From Abiotrophia defectiva ATCC 49176 (lineage in GTDB: Bacteria; Bacillota; Bacilli; Lactobacillales; Aerococcaceae), in NCBI RefSeq assembly GCF_000160075.2, contig NZ_KI535340.1, positions 248,001-312,000 of the forward strand: DNA of 64,000 bases. Reading direction: 5' to 3'. This document shows positions 47,714-58,286 of this stretch, piece after piece. Both the position numbers and the translations under genes were made by a program. The notes under the pieces are model-generated. The model did not search any database and had not been told where the DNA came from. It saw nothing but the letters and a program-made list of their open reading frames with translations. The stretch's first letter is position 1. The number at the start of each line of letters is the position of its first letter.

Positions 47714-49051
47714 TTACGATGCTTTTCGTCTCACTTGCCAATGTGCAATAGCCAAACCCAACAAACTAGGCACAATCCAACCTAGGCTTTGGCCACTCAG
47801 GGGCAAATAAGTAGCGAATGTAGAGGCTAATACTTTCAATGGCAAGAGCCAAGCTAGTTCAGGCATGGCTTGAATGCCATCGATTAGCGCCACTATCCCT
47901 GTCAGTGCCATAGCCCACTGATAATAAAGTCTATCGATTGCCCGACCTCGGCACAGTAAGGTGACCATAACTAGGACAATGGCTAGAGGATAAAGAAACA
48001 TGAGCATCGGCACTGCCCAAGCAATAATCTGAGTCAAGCCGGCATTAGCAATCAGGGTAGCCAAGAGACTAACCGCTAGCAAGTATTGCTTGTAGCCCAG
48101 TCTAGGAAATAATTCTACCATAGCCTCTGAAAAAGCGGTCAGGAGCCCTACCCCCGTCTTAAGGCAAGCCAGAATCACAATTAAGGCTAAAAGGATACTG
48201 CCTGCTGAACCAAGATAGTGATTAGCAATCTGAGCTAATGCAATCCCACCATTAGCACTTATGGAGAATTGTCCCAAGGAAGTCGCCCCAGCATAGGCCA
48301 AAAGCCCATAAATTAAGCCCATTAAGACGATACTAATGGCTCCCGATTTGACCATGCCTCGTGCCAGTTCTCCTGGTTCCTCAATCCCTAAACGATTCAT
48401 AGCCTGAATCATGACAATCCCAAAGGCCAAGGCCGCTAGCACATCCAAGGTCTGATAGCCCTCCAAAAAGCCAGTCGCCATTGCTTGTTGAGCATAGCGC
48501 CCCTGGGCCATCATTTGCCCGACTTGCCCCATTGGATTGAGGACTGTCAGGGTTAAAAGTAGCCCTAAAACCAGTAGGAAAGCTGGGTTGAGAATTTTAC
48601 CAATGTAATCTAGAATCTTACCCGGATTCAGAGACAGAAAGCCCGCTACTAGGAAAAAGATGACAGAATAGATTAGAAGCCCATGTCCCTGGTGACTCGA
48701 CTCGATAAAAGGTGCTAGCCCAATGGTATAAGATGTACTTGCCAAGCGTGGCACCGCAAATAAGGGACCAATTACCAAATAGAGTAAGACCGTAAAAACG
48801 GCCCCAAATTTCTTGCTGACCCGATTGGCTAGTTCGGTGACGCTCTTACTTTTGGACATTCCCATAGCGAGAATGGTCAGGAAAGGCAGACCAATGGCTG
48901 AAATCAAGAGCCCCACCACGGCTAGGCCTACCAGAGCGCCACTTTCTTGTCCTAGGTGAACCGGGAAAATCAAGTTGCCAGCCCCAAATAACATACCGAA
49001 AAGCATGGACCCCAAATATAGGGCATCTTTAGACTGAAGCTTTTTGCTCAT
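47714..49051 (-). CDS. brnQ: branched-chain amino acid transport protein (BrnQ/LIVCS family)
   Basis: Cation-coupled importer of leucine, isoleucine and valine, 445 residues with about 12 membrane helices. The N-terminal LGSMLFGMLFGAGNLIFPVHLGQ and the loop LAMGMSKSKSVTELANRVSKKFGAVF are family signatures. It lies 66 bp downstream of ileS on the same strand; a weak hairpin between them (49071-49103) could terminate part of the transcripts. Readthrough would place an isoleucine importer under the isoleucine T-box (inference). Confidence 0.93.
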   Translation of the reverse strand: MSKKLQSKDALYLGSMLFGMLFGAGNLIFPVHLGQESGALVGLAVVGLLISAIGLPFLTILAMGMSKSKSVTELANRVSKKFGAVFTVLLYLVIGPLFAVPRLASTSYTIGLAPFIESSHQGHGLLIYSVIFFLVAGFLSLNPGKILDYIGKILNPAFLLVLGLLLTLTVLNPMGQVGQMMAQGRYAQQAMATGFLEGYQTLDVLAALAFGIVMIQAMNRLGIEEPGELARGMVKSGAISIVLMGLIYGLLAYAGATSLGQFSISANGGIALAQIANHYLGSAGSILLALIVILACLKTGVGLLTAFSEAMVELFPRLGYKQYLLAVSLLATLIANAGLTQIIAWAVPMLMFLYPLAIVLVMVTLLCRGRAIDRLYYQWAMALTGIVALIDGIQAMPELAWLLPLKVLASTFATYLPLSGQSLGWIVPSLLGLAIAHWQVRRKAS

Positions 49052-49070
49052 TTATCATACTCCATTTCAA

Positions 49071-49103
49071 GCAAAAGCAACATCCGAAAGGAATGTTGCT
49101 CTT
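49071..49103 (-). terminator. hairpin after ileS
   Basis: AGCAACATCC-GAAA-GGAATGTTGCT hairpin with a short T-run on the minus strand. It is probably a partial terminator between ileS and brnQ. Confidence 0.6.
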
Positions 49104-49116
49104 ACTTACTATATTA

Positions 49117-51900
49117 TTATTCTGCTTCAAAGTAAGCAGGGTAATGCGTTTTGACAATTTGGTGGCAACGGTGGCAAAGGGTTGGTGCCTCCGCAATGGT
49201 TCCCACTTCTGGACGAACTGCCCGGCAGCGTTCACAGACATGCCCTTGAGCGCGGCTAACAGAAACAGCATAATCGTCTAAGACTAAGGCGTGATCTGGT
49301 GCCGGCGTGGTCACTAAGTCTAGATGAGAGACAATGAGTAATTGATCTAAATCTTGACTCAAGGCCTTCAAAGCCTTGGCTTGTTCTTCATTGACATAGA
49401 GGGTTACAGCTGCTTCAAAAGATTTCTTGATTGGATCTTGCTCCGCATTTTTCGCTTCCTCTAAGGCCTTTTGCACCCCTTGTTGGATGTGGAAGAAGAG
49501 CTTCCATTGATCCACAAGGGCTTGATAAGCAACCCCATCAACTGCTTGAGGGAATTCTGCTAACTGAACAAAACCTTCAACCCCTGGCAATTCCTTCCAA
49601 GCTTCTTCCATGGTATGTAAGAGGACTGGAGTTAAGAGTGGCAAGAGGTCACGTAAGATGCCGTAGATAACAGTTTGCATTTGACGACGTGGCAAGCTAT
49701 CTGGTGCCTCGATGTAAAGCACGTCCTTAGCGAAGTCTAGGTAGAAAGCAGATAAGTCAACCGTCATGAAGTTGATGACTTTCTTATAGATGCTAGCAAA
49801 TTCAAACTTATCGTAGGCACTTAAAAGATCGTTAACAAAAAGCTTGAACTTAGCCGTCATGTATTGATCAACTGGACGTAAGTCTTCAAATGCCACACTA
49901 TCCTTGCTTGGGTCGAAGTCTGACACATGGCTTAACATAAAGCGGATGGTATTCCGGATTTTACGGTAAGCTTCAGCAATTTGCTTAAGGATGTCCTTAG
50001 AAATACGTACATCTGATTCTGAGTCGACACTGAGAACCCAAAGACGGATAATGTCAGCCCCAAGTTCATTCATGACTTCTTCCGGCACAATAACGTTGCC
50101 TAATGATTTACTCATCTTGTTGCCCTTACCGTCTAAGACGAAACCTTGAGACAGTACTGCCTTATAAGGTGGTACGCCCTTAGCAGCAACAGAAGTGGTA
50201 AAGCTTGAGTTGAACCAACCACGGTATTGGTCAGACCCTTCTAAGTAGAGATCTGCTGGGAAAGTCAGATAATCTCTGGCTTCTAAAACTCCTGCATATG
50301 AGGTCCCAGAGTCGAACCATACGTCCATGATGTCAGTTTCCTTGGTGAATTTACCATTTGGACTTGCAGGATGCGTGAAGCCTTCAGGCAAGAGATCCTT
50401 AGCCTCACGTTCAAACCAGACATTAGAACCATGTGTTTCAAATAAAGTTGCCACATGCTCAATGGTTTCAGCTGTTAGGATCGCTTCCCCATTTTCAGCA
50501 TAGAAGATTGGAAGTGGCACACCCCATGCCCGTTGACGAGAGATGACCCAGTCGCCCCGGTCACGAATCATGTTGTAGATACGTGGTTGGCCTGATGGAT
50601 GGTACCATTTAACTTGCGTTTCAACCGCATTAAGCAATTCTTCACGGAATTTATCAATAGAAGCAAACCACTGTGGTGTTGCCCGATAGATAACAGGTTT
50701 CTTAGTCCGCCAGTCATGTGGGTAGCTGTGGACAAATTCTGAGTAAGACAAGAGTGCGCCCTTTTCCTTGAGCAATTCCACTACTAGTTTGTTCCCTTTG
50801 GCATAGAAGACACCTTCGAGGCCAGGAGCTTCATGAGTATAGTGGCCTTGGTTATCTAGCGGAGACAATACATCTAAGCCGTAGGCTTTCCCAACATAAT
50901 AGTCGTCTTCCCCGTGGCCAGGAGCGGTATGAACCAGGCCGGTCCCGGCATCTAAGGTAACGTGATCTCCCACCATGAGTAGCGACTCTCGTTCATAGAA
51001 AGGATGCCAAGCAGTGAGTCGGTCAAAATCTTGACCTTGATAGTGAGCCTCTACTTGATAATCTTCCCAGTTGAGGGTTTTAGCCAGTGACTCGAGCAAG
51101 TCTTGGGCTACAATGAAATGACGGTCTCCCACTTTAACTTGAACATAGCTAGCTACAGGGCTCACTGAAATCCCTAAGTTAGCTGGCAAGGTCCAAGGCG
51201 TGGTAGTCCAGATTACGAACTCAGCATTTTCAGGCACAATGCCTTTGCCGTCTTTGACCTTGAAAGCTACATAGATAGAAGGAGAGGTTACATCTGCATA
51301 TTCAACTTCGGCTTCCGCCAAGGACGATTCACTCGATGGTGACCAATAGATTGGCTTCAGGCCTTTGTAGATGTAGCCTTTTGCTGCCATTTGGCCGAAA
51401 ATACGGATTTGTGCTGCTTCATATTCAGGGGCTAGGGTCAAGTAAGGATTGTCCCACTCACCTGTTACACCTAGGCGTTTGAAGTCAGCTTTTTGGCCTT
51501 CTACTTGACGCAGGGCATATTCTTGACAGAGTTTGCGGAATTCAACCACAGACATGGACTTGCGATCAACCCCTTCTTGCTTGGTCAGGGCTGATTCGAT
51601 TGGTAGACCATGTGTGTCCCAACCTGGTACATAAGGTGACCGGAAGCCAGACATAGATTTAGAGCGGATGATAATATCTTTACTAATCTTGTTGAGGGCA
51701 TGGCCCATGTGGATTTTCCCGTTGGCATATGGAGGCCCATCGTGGAGCACATAAGTCGGCTTGTCAGCATTCTTAGCTTGGATTTGTTGATAAAGATTCG
51801 CATCTTCCCACTCTTTTTGTAGGATAACTTCTTTTGTTGGCAAATTCGCCCGCATGGCGAAATCGGTTTTACCGAGGTTGAGGGTCTCTTTTAGTTTCAT
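49117..51900 (-). CDS. ileS: isoleucyl-tRNA synthetase
   Basis: Charges tRNA-Ile and edits valine. The 927-residue class-I enzyme has the HIGH variant HMGH, the KMSKS loop GNKMSKSLG, the CP1 editing domain ([11 protein letters not shown] and [16 protein letters not shown]-like residues) and a C-terminal zinc site (CERCRAV and LCHRCH). It is preceded by a T-box leader and lies directly after divIVA in the conserved order ylmH-divIVA-ileS. Confidence 0.97.
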   Translation of the reverse strand: MKLKETLNLGKTDFAMRANLPTKEVILQKEWEDANLYQQIQAKNADKPTYVLHDGPPYANGKIHMGHALNKISKDIIIRSKSMSGFRSPYVPGWDTHGLPIESALTKQEGVDRKSMSVVEFRKLCQEYALRQVEGQKADFKRLGVTGEWDNPYLTLAPEYEAAQIRIFGQMAAKGYIYKGLKPIYWSPSSESSLAEAEVEYADVTSPSIYVAFKVKDGKGIVPENAEFVIWTTTPWTLPANLGISVSPVASYVQVKVGDRHFIVAQDLLESLAKTLNWEDYQVEAHYQGQDFDRLTAWHPFYERESLLMVGDHVTLDAGTGLVHTAPGHGEDDYYVGKAYGLDVLSPLDNQGHYTHEAPGLEGVFYAKGNKLVVELLKEKGALLSYSEFVHSYPHDWRTKKPVIYRATPQWFASIDKFREELLNAVETQVKWYHPSGQPRIYNMIRDRGDWVISRQRAWGVPLPIFYAENGEAILTAETIEHVATLFETHGSNVWFEREAKDLLPEGFTHPASPNGKFTKETDIMDVWFDSGTSYAGVLEARDYLTFPADLYLEGSDQYRGWFNSSFTTSVAAKGVPPYKAVLSQGFVLDGKGNKMSKSLGNVIVPEEVMNELGADIIRLWVLSVDSESDVRISKDILKQIAEAYRKIRNTIRFMLSHVSDFDPSKDSVAFEDLRPVDQYMTAKFKLFVNDLLSAYDKFEFASIYKKVINFMTVDLSAFYLDFAKDVLYIEAPDSLPRRQMQTVIYGILRDLLPLLTPVLLHTMEEAWKELPGVEGFVQLAEFPQAVDGVAYQALVDQWKLFFHIQQGVQKALEEAKNAEQDPIKKSFEAAVTLYVNEEQAKALKALSQDLDQLLIVSHLDLVTTPAPDHALVLDDYAVSVSRAQGHVCERCRAVRPEVGTIAEAPTLCHRCHQIVKTHYPAYFEAE

Positions 51901-51945
51901 ATTGGCAATATTCCTTTCTTGACAGTATTAACTACAAAAAAATAT

Positions 51946-52155
51946 AAAAAGACGCCCCTCAACGGGACGTCGCAACGTGGTACCACCCAATTTTATTTGT
52001 AGTCATACAAATTCTCTTACATGATAACGCTCTTTAAGCGGCACCGGCTACTTAGGTTCACCGGGCATTATAAGTAAGCTGATTATCTACTCTACAGGGA
52101 ACTCTAGGCTTGCACCCTTCCTAGATCGCTGGGGATGTGTAGTGAAGATAGTGGT
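51946..52155 (-). promoter_or_regulatory. T-box riboswitch (isoleucine) controlling ileS
   Basis: The T-box core GGTGGTACCACG (read on the minus strand around 51977-51988) precedes a GACGTCCC / GGGGCGTC terminator stem with a long T-run (51946-51971). Upstream about 150 nt form Stem I, with a specifier ATC followed by A at 52083-52081, matching isoleucine. Uncharged tRNA-Ile would favour the antiterminator and ileS expression. A possible promoter (TTGAAA about 52206-52211, then TATTAA) lies inside the end of divIVA. Confidence 0.85.
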
Positions 52156-52156
52156 C

Positions 52157-52843
52157 TTACATCATTTCTGGTAATTCAATTTTAATAGTTTGGCCCAAGA
52201 TACTTTCAACAGAAGCTTGGTCATCCTTGTCAGGTGCTGCCTTAGCTTCTACATCACCTTGAGTTTCATGGACGAATTCTTCAACGTCAGATGTAACTTG
52301 TGTCTCCACTTCTTGTTCTAAGGCAGCCACGCGCTCAGAACTACGTTCTTCAGCTTGACTATCTTCTGTCGTAGGTGTTGCAAAAGCAATTTCCTGTTCA
52401 AATGTTTGAGACTTAATTAAATCCAATTGTTGAGTCAACATGCGTTGCATTTCGAATTGGAGGTTGCGTCCATTATGACGTAAGAGTTCTACTTCATTAG
52501 CCAAGTGGTTGACGGTATCATGTGCATTAGCAATGATGCGATCAGACTCACGTTCTGCCTCATAAATAATGAGTTCAGCTTCCTTGCGGGCATTTTGTTT
52601 GAGGCGTTCAGCGGCTTCGTTAGCAATCAAGATTGAGCTATTCAAGGATTCTTGCAATTTCTCAAAATTCTTGATTTTCTCATCGGCTTCCGCTAACTGG
52701 CGTTTAAGGGCAGTCACTTGATCCAAAGCACGTTCGTAATCAACGACAACTTCATCTAGAAATTCATTGACTTCCTCTCTGGCGTAACCTCTGAATTCGC
52801 GATCAAAGTCTTTGGTTAAAATATCATTTGGTGTAATTGGCAT
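52157..52843 (-). CDS. divIVA: cell-division initiation protein DivIVA
   Basis: Peripheral membrane coiled-coil protein that binds negatively curved membrane at septa and poles and recruits division or wall-growth factors. The 228-residue sequence has the N-terminal lipid-binding domain (ITPNDILTKDFDREFRGYAREEVNEFLD, with a conserved Phe and Arg), a long coiled coil (about 35-135) and an acidic tail. The ATG at 52843 has AAAGGAG 8 bp upstream. Position between ylmH and ileS is the standard one in Firmicutes. Confidence 0.96.
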   Translation of the reverse strand: MPITPNDILTKDFDREFRGYAREEVNEFLDEVVVDYERALDQVTALKRQLAEADEKIKNFEKLQESLNSSILIANEAAERLKQNARKEAELIIYEAERESDRIIANAHDTVNHLANEVELLRHNGRNLQFEMQRMLTQQLDLIKSQTFEQEIAFATPTTEDSQAEERSSERVAALEQEVETQVTSDVEEFVHETQGDVEAKAAPDKDDQASVESILGQTIKIELPEMM

Positions 52844-52874
52844 GTCACACACTCCTTTGTTCTTGCTCTCTTCT

Positions 52875-53657
52875 TTAGACGACTAGGACTTTGACCTTAA
52901 GACGAATATTGTCTTTACGAGTCAAACCCTCTTCGGCATCAATTTGAAAACGTCCAAACTTCCTAAGCGAGACAAAGTCGCCTGCCTCTAGCTCAAAATC
53001 CGGTCGATTAATTTCTAAATAATTGACCTTGACCAAGCCCCCTAAGACGGCTTCTTTTGCACGCTGTCTAGAAAAATTATAGACTTTACTCAGCATAGTG
53101 TCAAGCCTTAATGATGTGGTAATGACCGTCTGGTCTTCCCAGAGAACTTGTGGCGTCAGAACCTGATCAGGCTCAATATATTCAAGTCTTACTCCGACAT
53201 TTCCCATTTTGGTCACATTTTGACAAACATAGGGCGCAATTTTTGCATCCACTAGCACTTGCCAGTCTTGACCATCAGTGATGATATCACCAATTCGATT
53301 GCGTTCTAGCCCAGCCCCTAGGAGGGAACCAAGGATAGACCCATGTCGTATATTGGCAAATTTCTGCGGAAAGTGAATCTTCAGGGCCTGAATCTGAAAG
53401 TCGCTAGTTTCTAAATCATAATACTGAGGATAAAAAACCAGTCTTTGACGTTCAGCTCCTGGCAAGCCACCTTGACAGGCTAATTGGACTTCATCTTGTC
53501 CATTAGCCAATTGCTGGGCAATCAGGGCTTCACGCGGAGTCACAAAGTAACTAGTGACCGGACAATAGCGACTAGCCGCATAGGCCATCTGTTCTAGCAC
53601 ATAATCAATGAAGGCCTGTTCTTCTTTACGATAATGTTGATAAATGCCCTCTTTCAT
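52875..53657 (-). CDS. ylmH: YlmH-family RNA-binding protein (S4 domain)
   Basis: A 260-residue protein with an N-terminal alpha/beta part and a C-terminal S4 RNA-binding domain (about 180-240, RLDTMLSKVYNFSRQRAKEAVLGGLVKVN). In Bacillus YlmH helps rescue stalled ribosomes; in streptococci it lies in the same division cluster. The ATG at 53657 is used; it overlaps the neighbouring ylmG stop region. The order ylmG-ylmH-divIVA is conserved. Confidence 0.93.
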   Translation of the reverse strand: MKEGIYQHYRKEEQAFIDYVLEQMAYAASRYCPVTSYFVTPREALIAQQLANGQDEVQLACQGGLPGAERQRLVFYPQYYDLETSDFQIQALKIHFPQKFANIRHGSILGSLLGAGLERNRIGDIITDGQDWQVLVDAKIAPYVCQNVTKMGNVGVRLEYIEPDQVLTPQVLWEDQTVITTSLRLDTMLSKVYNFSRQRAKEAVLGGLVKVNYLEINRPDFELEAGDFVSLRKFGRFQIDAEEGLTRKDNIRLKVKVLVV

Positions 53658-53661
53658 GGGA

Positions 53662-53916
53662 CTACACCCCAATCAAGAGACGAAAGAGAAAATTACGCAC
53701 TAAATGGAGAACCGCAAGTGCCGCAAAGGCCGAAAGACTGACACTCCCTATTGGAGGGATAAAGCGATCGAATAGCTCAACATAAGGCTCAACTAGTCTC
53801 CCAACCCAACGTCCCAAATCACTATAACGGGCATCAGGGAACCAGGACATGATAGCCCAGATAAGAATGAGGGTCTCATAAGCCGTAAAGGCCCAAGAAA
53901 TATATTGTATCAGCAT
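53662..53916 (-). CDS. ylmG: YggT/YlmG family membrane protein
   Basis: Small 84-residue protein with two membrane helices (about 8-26 and 58-80) flanking the conserved SWFPDARYSDLGRWVGRLVEPYVELFDRFIPPIG loop, which identifies YlmG/YggT. Family members are associated with the divisome and with cytochrome or thylakoid assembly elsewhere; the precise role is unclear. GAGG precedes the ATG. It lies 117 bp after ftsZ, where ylmE and sepF would be expected. Confidence 0.92.
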   Translation of the reverse strand: MLIQYISWAFTAYETLILIWAIMSWFPDARYSDLGRWVGRLVEPYVELFDRFIPPIGSVSLSAFAALAVLHLVRNFLFRLLIGV

Positions 53917-54033
53917 AATAGCTCTACCTCTTTACTTGATTTCTTCTTCAATAACGACCATAGGCACGCTAGCTAGCGCCCAGAAGCGTAGACTTGCGTG
54001 CCCATGGTGCTTGCCCAGAACTAGTTAATCAAA
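53917..54033. other. short ftsZ-ylmG gap lacking ylmE/sepF
   Basis: Only 117 bp separate ftsZ and ylmG. The gap holds a GGCACGC / GCGTGCC inverted repeat and a CGCTAGCTAGCG palindrome (about 53968-53979), but no T-run and no start-bearing gene. A 28-codon open stretch without a usable start ends before ylmG. Confidence 0.6.
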
Positions 54034-55317
54034 CTAGCCACGGTGGCGTTTGCGGAAGAATGGTGGTGTATCAAGTTCGTTATCTTCCGTTGTGTCAACT
54101 TGACGGTTACGGCTAACGTCACTTGACCGTTGGAAAGTCCGCTGTGGCATCTCATGAGCAGACTCACGAGTGCTTTGTTCACGACGGATATCCCAGTCAC
54201 TGAATAAGTCACGTTCGCTCTCGCGACCGCGTGGTGCTAATTCAATGTCATTACTTGGTGACACTGCTGGTTGGCTTGGTTCTGGTGCATTGCTAGCAGG
54301 CGCTGCATTGTAATTGTTGCGCGCTGGGCGTTGAGCCATCTTGCTAGGTGCGTTCTTTTCAGTGTCAATCCCAGTTGCGATAACCGTAACTACTACCTCA
54401 TCGCCTAAGTTTTCGTTGATAGAAGTACCGAAGATGATGTTTACGTCGCTAGTTGAAGCATTCGCCACGATTTCGCTAGCATCTTGTGCTTCAAAGAGGG
54501 TTAAGTCAGAACCACCGGTAATGTTCAAGAGGATTTGTTCTGCCCCATCGATTGAAACTTCCAAGAGTGGAGAAGAAATAGCCTTCTTAGTTGCTTCAGC
54601 TGTACGGTTTTCACCAGAAGCCACCCCAATACCCATGAGGGCAGTCCCTTGGTCTTTCATGACTGTCTTCACGTCAGCAAAGTCCAAGTTAACGTAACCT
54701 GGCGCAGTGATCAAGTCAGAAATCCCTTGAACCCCTTGACGTAAAACGTTATCCGCTTCAGAGAAAGCTTCTAACATTGGTGTCTTGCGGTCAACAATTT
54801 CTAAGAGACGGTTGTTAGAGATGGTCACCAAGGTGTCCACGTTTTCCTTCAAGTTCTTAAGACCTTCAGCAGCGTAACGACCACGTTTAGGACCTTCAAA
54901 GGTGAATGGACGTGTCACAACACCCACTGTTAAGGCGCCTAATTCTTTAGCAATGCGCGCTACGATTGGGGCAGCACCCGTACCGGTCCCCCCACCCATA
55001 CCAGCTGTTACGAAGACTAAGTCTGCGCCTTCAAGTACTGTACGGATTTGTTCTTCGCTTTCTTCAGCAGCCTTAAGACCTACTTCAGGGACTGAACCTG
55101 CCCCTAATCCCTTGGTTACCTTAGGACCTAATTGAATCTTAGTTTCTGCTTGTGAGCCTTTGAGAGCTTGAGTATCTGTATTGGCTACAATAAACTCTAC
55201 CCCTTGGACGCCTTCAGCAATCATACGGTTAACGGCATTACCGCCGGCCCCACCGACCCCGATGACTTTGATAACGGCGCCGTCACGGCCGCTAATTGAA
55301 TCAAATGCTAATTCCAT
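54034..55317 (-). CDS. ftsZ: cell division protein FtsZ
   Basis: Tubulin-like GTPase that forms the division ring. The 427-residue protein has the GTP loop [10 protein letters not shown], the N-terminal [15 protein letters not shown], the T7/catalytic [18 protein letters not shown], a disordered linker (about 320-410) and the C-terminal conserved peptide DTPPFFRKR that binds FtsA and other partners. The ATG at 55317 has CAGGAGG 8 bp upstream. It lies 20 bp after ftsA and shares its promoter. Confidence 0.98.
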   Translation of the reverse strand: MELAFDSISGRDGAVIKVIGVGGAGGNAVNRMIAEGVQGVEFIVANTDTQALKGSQAETKIQLGPKVTKGLGAGSVPEVGLKAAEESEEQIRTVLEGADLVFVTAGMGGGTGTGAAPIVARIAKELGALTVGVVTRPFTFEGPKRGRYAAEGLKNLKENVDTLVTISNNRLLEIVDRKTPMLEAFSEADNVLRQGVQGISDLITAPGYVNLDFADVKTVMKDQGTALMGIGVASGENRTAEATKKAISSPLLEVSIDGAEQILLNITGGSDLTLFEAQDASEIVANASTSDVNIIFGTSINENLGDEVVVTVIATGIDTEKNAPSKMAQRPARNNYNAAPASNAPEPSQPAVSPSNDIELAPRGRESERDLFSDWDIRREQSTRESAHEMPQRTFQRSSDVSRNRQVDTTEDNELDTPPFFRKRHRG

Positions 55318-55336
55318 AAATCGTTCCTCCTGAATC

Positions 55337-56812
55337 TCAATCGAAAAATGTTCTGAAAAATGCTTGGATTTTACTGATAATGCCATTTCCTACAACAGGG
55401 ACTGGGTTATCATAATTAACGCCTGCCTCTGGTTCTGGAACATAGTTGCTTTCTTCAGCAGCATAGCCTCCAAGGTTGGAGTACGCATCATAATCTGATA
55501 CTGGCTCTGCTACCGGCCGTTGACGTTCTGGTCTTGCCGGACGGCGAGGTGCTTGCTGACGAGGTGGCATCATTGGCTGGTTTGTTACATCCTGGGATGC
55601 AGTCTCTTGATAAGGCCGCTCAAACCCACGATCTTGACGTGGTGCACTTGCTGCTTGATAAGTTCCTTGCGCAATACGATGCACAACATCTAGGCCTGCT
55701 GCATATTCTACCATGCCAATAGCCGTTGTAAAGACTGGGTTTCGCATCCCCATTTGCTCTGGAATATAGAGGCGAACCTTAGGACCAAAATACTCTTGGG
55801 CTAGTTCTAAGACGCCTGGCAAGGAAGCTGCTCCACCAGTCAGAACGAAACCGCCTGGTAAGTCGAGGGCATCGACCCCTTCTAAGTCATCTCGAACTGT
55901 CTCGAAGATTTGTGCCAAACGGGCTTCAATAATTTCAGATAAGTAGCGTTCATCTACGCGGACAGGTTCCTTACGTCCAACTGTCTCCACTGGGAAGTAT
56001 TCCTCTTCAGAAGTCTGACGAGAGACTGCGTAACCAAATTCACGCTTAATCCGCTCCGCATTCTCTAAGGATGTATTGAGGATTAAGGAGATATCCTTGG
56101 TGACGAAGTCGCCACCTTCTTGGTCAACGAAGGAATACTTCAATTGGTTATCATAGATGATTGAGGCACTGGTTTGGCCCCCACCCATATCTACGATGAT
56201 GGTCCCAAATTCACGTTCATCAGGCGTTAGGGCTACTTCTGCAATAGCTTGAGGTTGTACCACTAATTCCGTAATGTTGAGTCCAGCCTTCTCCACACAA
56301 CGACGAATGTTGTGGATGATGGTCTTAGGACCTGTAATCAGGCGTGCGTAGAGTTCTAGGCGAACCCCAATCATGCCTTGAGGATCGCGAATACCGGTAA
56401 AACCATCCACAATAAATTCTTCTGGAATGATGGAAATAATTTCCCGTTCAGGTGGGACAGACCGCACTTTAGCAGCCATAATAACATTATTAACATCTTT
56501 TTCGGTAATCTCACGGGTATCACTGGAAACAGCAATCATACCGTGACAGTTATCAATCATCAGCTTGTTACTTGGTACGCCGACAATGACATCATTAATT
56601 TTAACTTGTGCTTTTTGCTCTGCTTGCGCAATGGCCTGTTGAATGGAATAGACCGTTTCATCAATATCAACAATCACGCCACGGCTTAAGCCACGTGACT
56701 TTTCATTACCTACACCGATAATATTGACTTGGCCATTCATGTGCTCAGCTACAACCACTTTAATTGAGGTAGTCCCAATATCTAAACTAACAAAAATTTC
56801 TGGGGTTCTCAC
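55337..56812 (-). CDS. ftsA: cell division protein FtsA
   Basis: Actin-like ATPase that tethers FtsZ to the membrane. The 491-residue protein has the phosphate-1 loop [12 protein letters not shown], the SHS2 (1C) domain, the phosphate-2 motif [10 protein letters not shown], and [14 protein letters not shown] for the adenosine site. After a long Q/P/R-rich linker it ends in the amphipathic membrane-targeting helix [13 protein letters not shown]. The start is a GTG with AAGGAGG about 9 bp upstream. It starts a new unit after the divIB terminator. Confidence 0.97.
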   Translation of the reverse strand: MRTPEIFVSLDIGTTSIKVVVAEHMNGQVNIIGVGNEKSRGLSRGVIVDIDETVYSIQQAIAQAEQKAQVKINDVIVGVPSNKLMIDNCHGMIAVSSDTREITEKDVNNVIMAAKVRSVPPEREIISIIPEEFIVDGFTGIRDPQGMIGVRLELYARLITGPKTIIHNIRRCVEKAGLNITELVVQPQAIAEVALTPDEREFGTIIVDMGGGQTSASIIYDNQLKYSFVDQEGGDFVTKDISLILNTSLENAERIKREFGYAVSRQTSEEEYFPVETVGRKEPVRVDERYLSEIIEARLAQIFETVRDDLEGVDALDLPGGFVLTGGAASLPGVLELAQEYFGPKVRLYIPEQMGMRNPVFTTAIGMVEYAAGLDVVHRIAQGTYQAASAPRQDRGFERPYQETASQDVTNQPMMPPRQQAPRRPARPERQRPVAEPVSDYDAYSNLGGYAAEESNYVPEPEAGVNYDNPVPVVGNGIISKIQAFFRTFFD

Positions 56813-56884
56813 AAGCGTTAGCCCTCCTTTGTCCTCTCACAGGGGAGTTTGGTCTCCCTGGATGAGATATAATCTCTCCCTATA

Positions 56885-56913
56885 ATTCTATCACATACTG
56901 GCCTTGATATGAA
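56885..56913 (-). promoter_or_regulatory. promoter for ftsA-ftsZ
   Basis: TTCATA (56908-56913), 17-bp spacer and TAGAAT (56885-56890) with a TGA extension on the minus strand, about 70 bp before the ftsA start. Confidence 0.5.
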
Positions 56914-57037
56914 GCGAAATAATGCCTGTCACAAAGAATTAATATAGATTTTTTCCTTATTTGTCTCCGTAAGTTCTTATTCACATAATCAGGCCATCCC
57001 AATCCTGCTCTTAAGGCATTATGAAGACGGACCTATA

Positions 57038-57066
57038 GTAAAAGCGAGGACTAAGTCCTCGCTTCT
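57038..57066 (-). terminator. terminator after divIB
   Basis: Perfect AAGCGAGGAC / GTCCTCGCTT hairpin with a T-run on the minus strand. It separates the mur/divIB part of the cluster from ftsA-ftsZ. Confidence 0.88.
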
Positions 57067-57075
57067 ATTTATCTA

Positions 57076-58254
57076 TTAAGGTTGTTGTCCAGACTGGACC
57101 CTTACTGGCCGTTGTTGGCCTGTAAATGGCGTAAAGTAGGCTCCTACTTCCAGATTAAGTGTTCCCTTCTTGTCACCTAATTCTTTAAGCATTTGATTGT
57201 AAAAGGTCATCTTATGATTGAAGGTTGGTAGAACTGCCTTGACCAGGTTGCCATCCCGCATCTTAGCTTCAAAGGCACTATTCTTGCTGGCCTCTTGACC
57301 TAGCTTGAGACTTTCAATTTGGCTGAGAATATCGGGTGGGGTTTGTTTCAACATGGTGGTCAACTCCGTTACTCGCCCTGATGGGGCCTGAACCAAGAGT
57401 TCTGGCAATTGGTCTAGGTTGACAGCTTCTTTAGCTGCCACACTGGCACTAAAATCACCCCAAGTTCCATTATCTAAGACAGCAATCCATTGGTCTCCTG
57501 ATTTAATCTTGGCTACAATGGCATGCTCTTCTATTTCTAGTTGGAGACTCTGCATATTAGGACGACGTAAGGTCACCTTGCTGACAAGAGGATTCTCCTT
57601 CATAATGGCTTGTTCAATCGACTTGCGCTTAGCCATGATGTCTTTGACGCGGTCAAAATCGCGAATACCTGAGGCGGCGACAATAGCTTCACCATCCACT
57701 CGCTGATTACCAACAATCTGAACAGCATTGACATAATGTGTTGGCAAGAGTCGATAACCCACCACTGCCAGACTTAAAACTAAGACAACGAAGACGGAAA
57801 AGAGCTTCATCTTGCCCTTAGGCCAACGTGCTTGTCCAAATTCCTTACTTAATTTTTCTTGATTAGGGAGGGAAGTGTGATGAGGTGTTTGACGATAGTT
57901 ACCAGCTCGTGGCTTAGTTACAACGCGTGTCTCATAGTCCTGTTCATAATCGGTCCAGGCCGGACTTGGCTGAGTACCGTAGGTCTTAATCCGATGATTG
58001 CCCTGGCGTCTACTTGAAATATCAGTCTGATTGGGACTTCTATGCTCATCTTCATAGTCATAGCGCGCTTCCTGATAAGGGCGAGGACGCTGTCGATCCT
58101 GATTAGGTCGCATAACAGGTTGTCCATTTGCATCTAAGCGGTAATTGCCCTGACTTCTTTGCCGGCTAGGTTGGCGGCGTTGGTTGAGCGTTTGTCGGTT
58201 CTCTTGATAATCTTCTTGGTAGCGACTACGCTGATCCAGACGATAATTAGCCAT
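57076..58254 (-). CDS. divIB: cell division protein DivIB (FtsQ)
   Basis: Bitopic divisome protein that works with DivIC and FtsL. The 392-residue protein has an unusually long cytoplasmic N terminus of about 145 residues, rich in Q, R, Y and N and predicted to be disordered. One membrane helix follows (about 149-169), then a POTRA domain (NAVQIVGNQRVDGEAIVAASGI) and the beta domain (WIAVLDNGTWGDF). GAGAGGAGG precedes the ATG. It follows murG and ends the unit. Confidence 0.92.
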   Translation of the reverse strand: MANYRLDQRSRYQEDYQENRQTLNQRRQPSRQRSQGNYRLDANGQPVMRPNQDRQRPRPYQEARYDYEDEHRSPNQTDISSRRQGNHRIKTYGTQPSPAWTDYEQDYETRVVTKPRAGNYRQTPHHTSLPNQEKLSKEFGQARWPKGKMKLFSVFVVLVLSLAVVGYRLLPTHYVNAVQIVGNQRVDGEAIVAASGIRDFDRVKDIMAKRKSIEQAIMKENPLVSKVTLRRPNMQSLQLEIEEHAIVAKIKSGDQWIAVLDNGTWGDFSASVAAKEAVNLDQLPELLVQAPSGRVTELTTMLKQTPPDILSQIESLKLGQEASKNSAFEAKMRDGNLVKAVLPTFNHKMTFYNQMLKELGDKKGTLNLEVGAYFTPFTGQQRPVRVQSGQQP

Positions 58255-58286
58255 TACTTCCCTCCTCTCTCTAGATTTTATTTTTC

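Noticed and set aside
53917-54033. Remnant of sepF or ylmE in the ftsZ-ylmG gap
   Set aside because: A 28-codon open stretch shows no convincing similarity to either protein and has no start; not annotated as a pseudogene.
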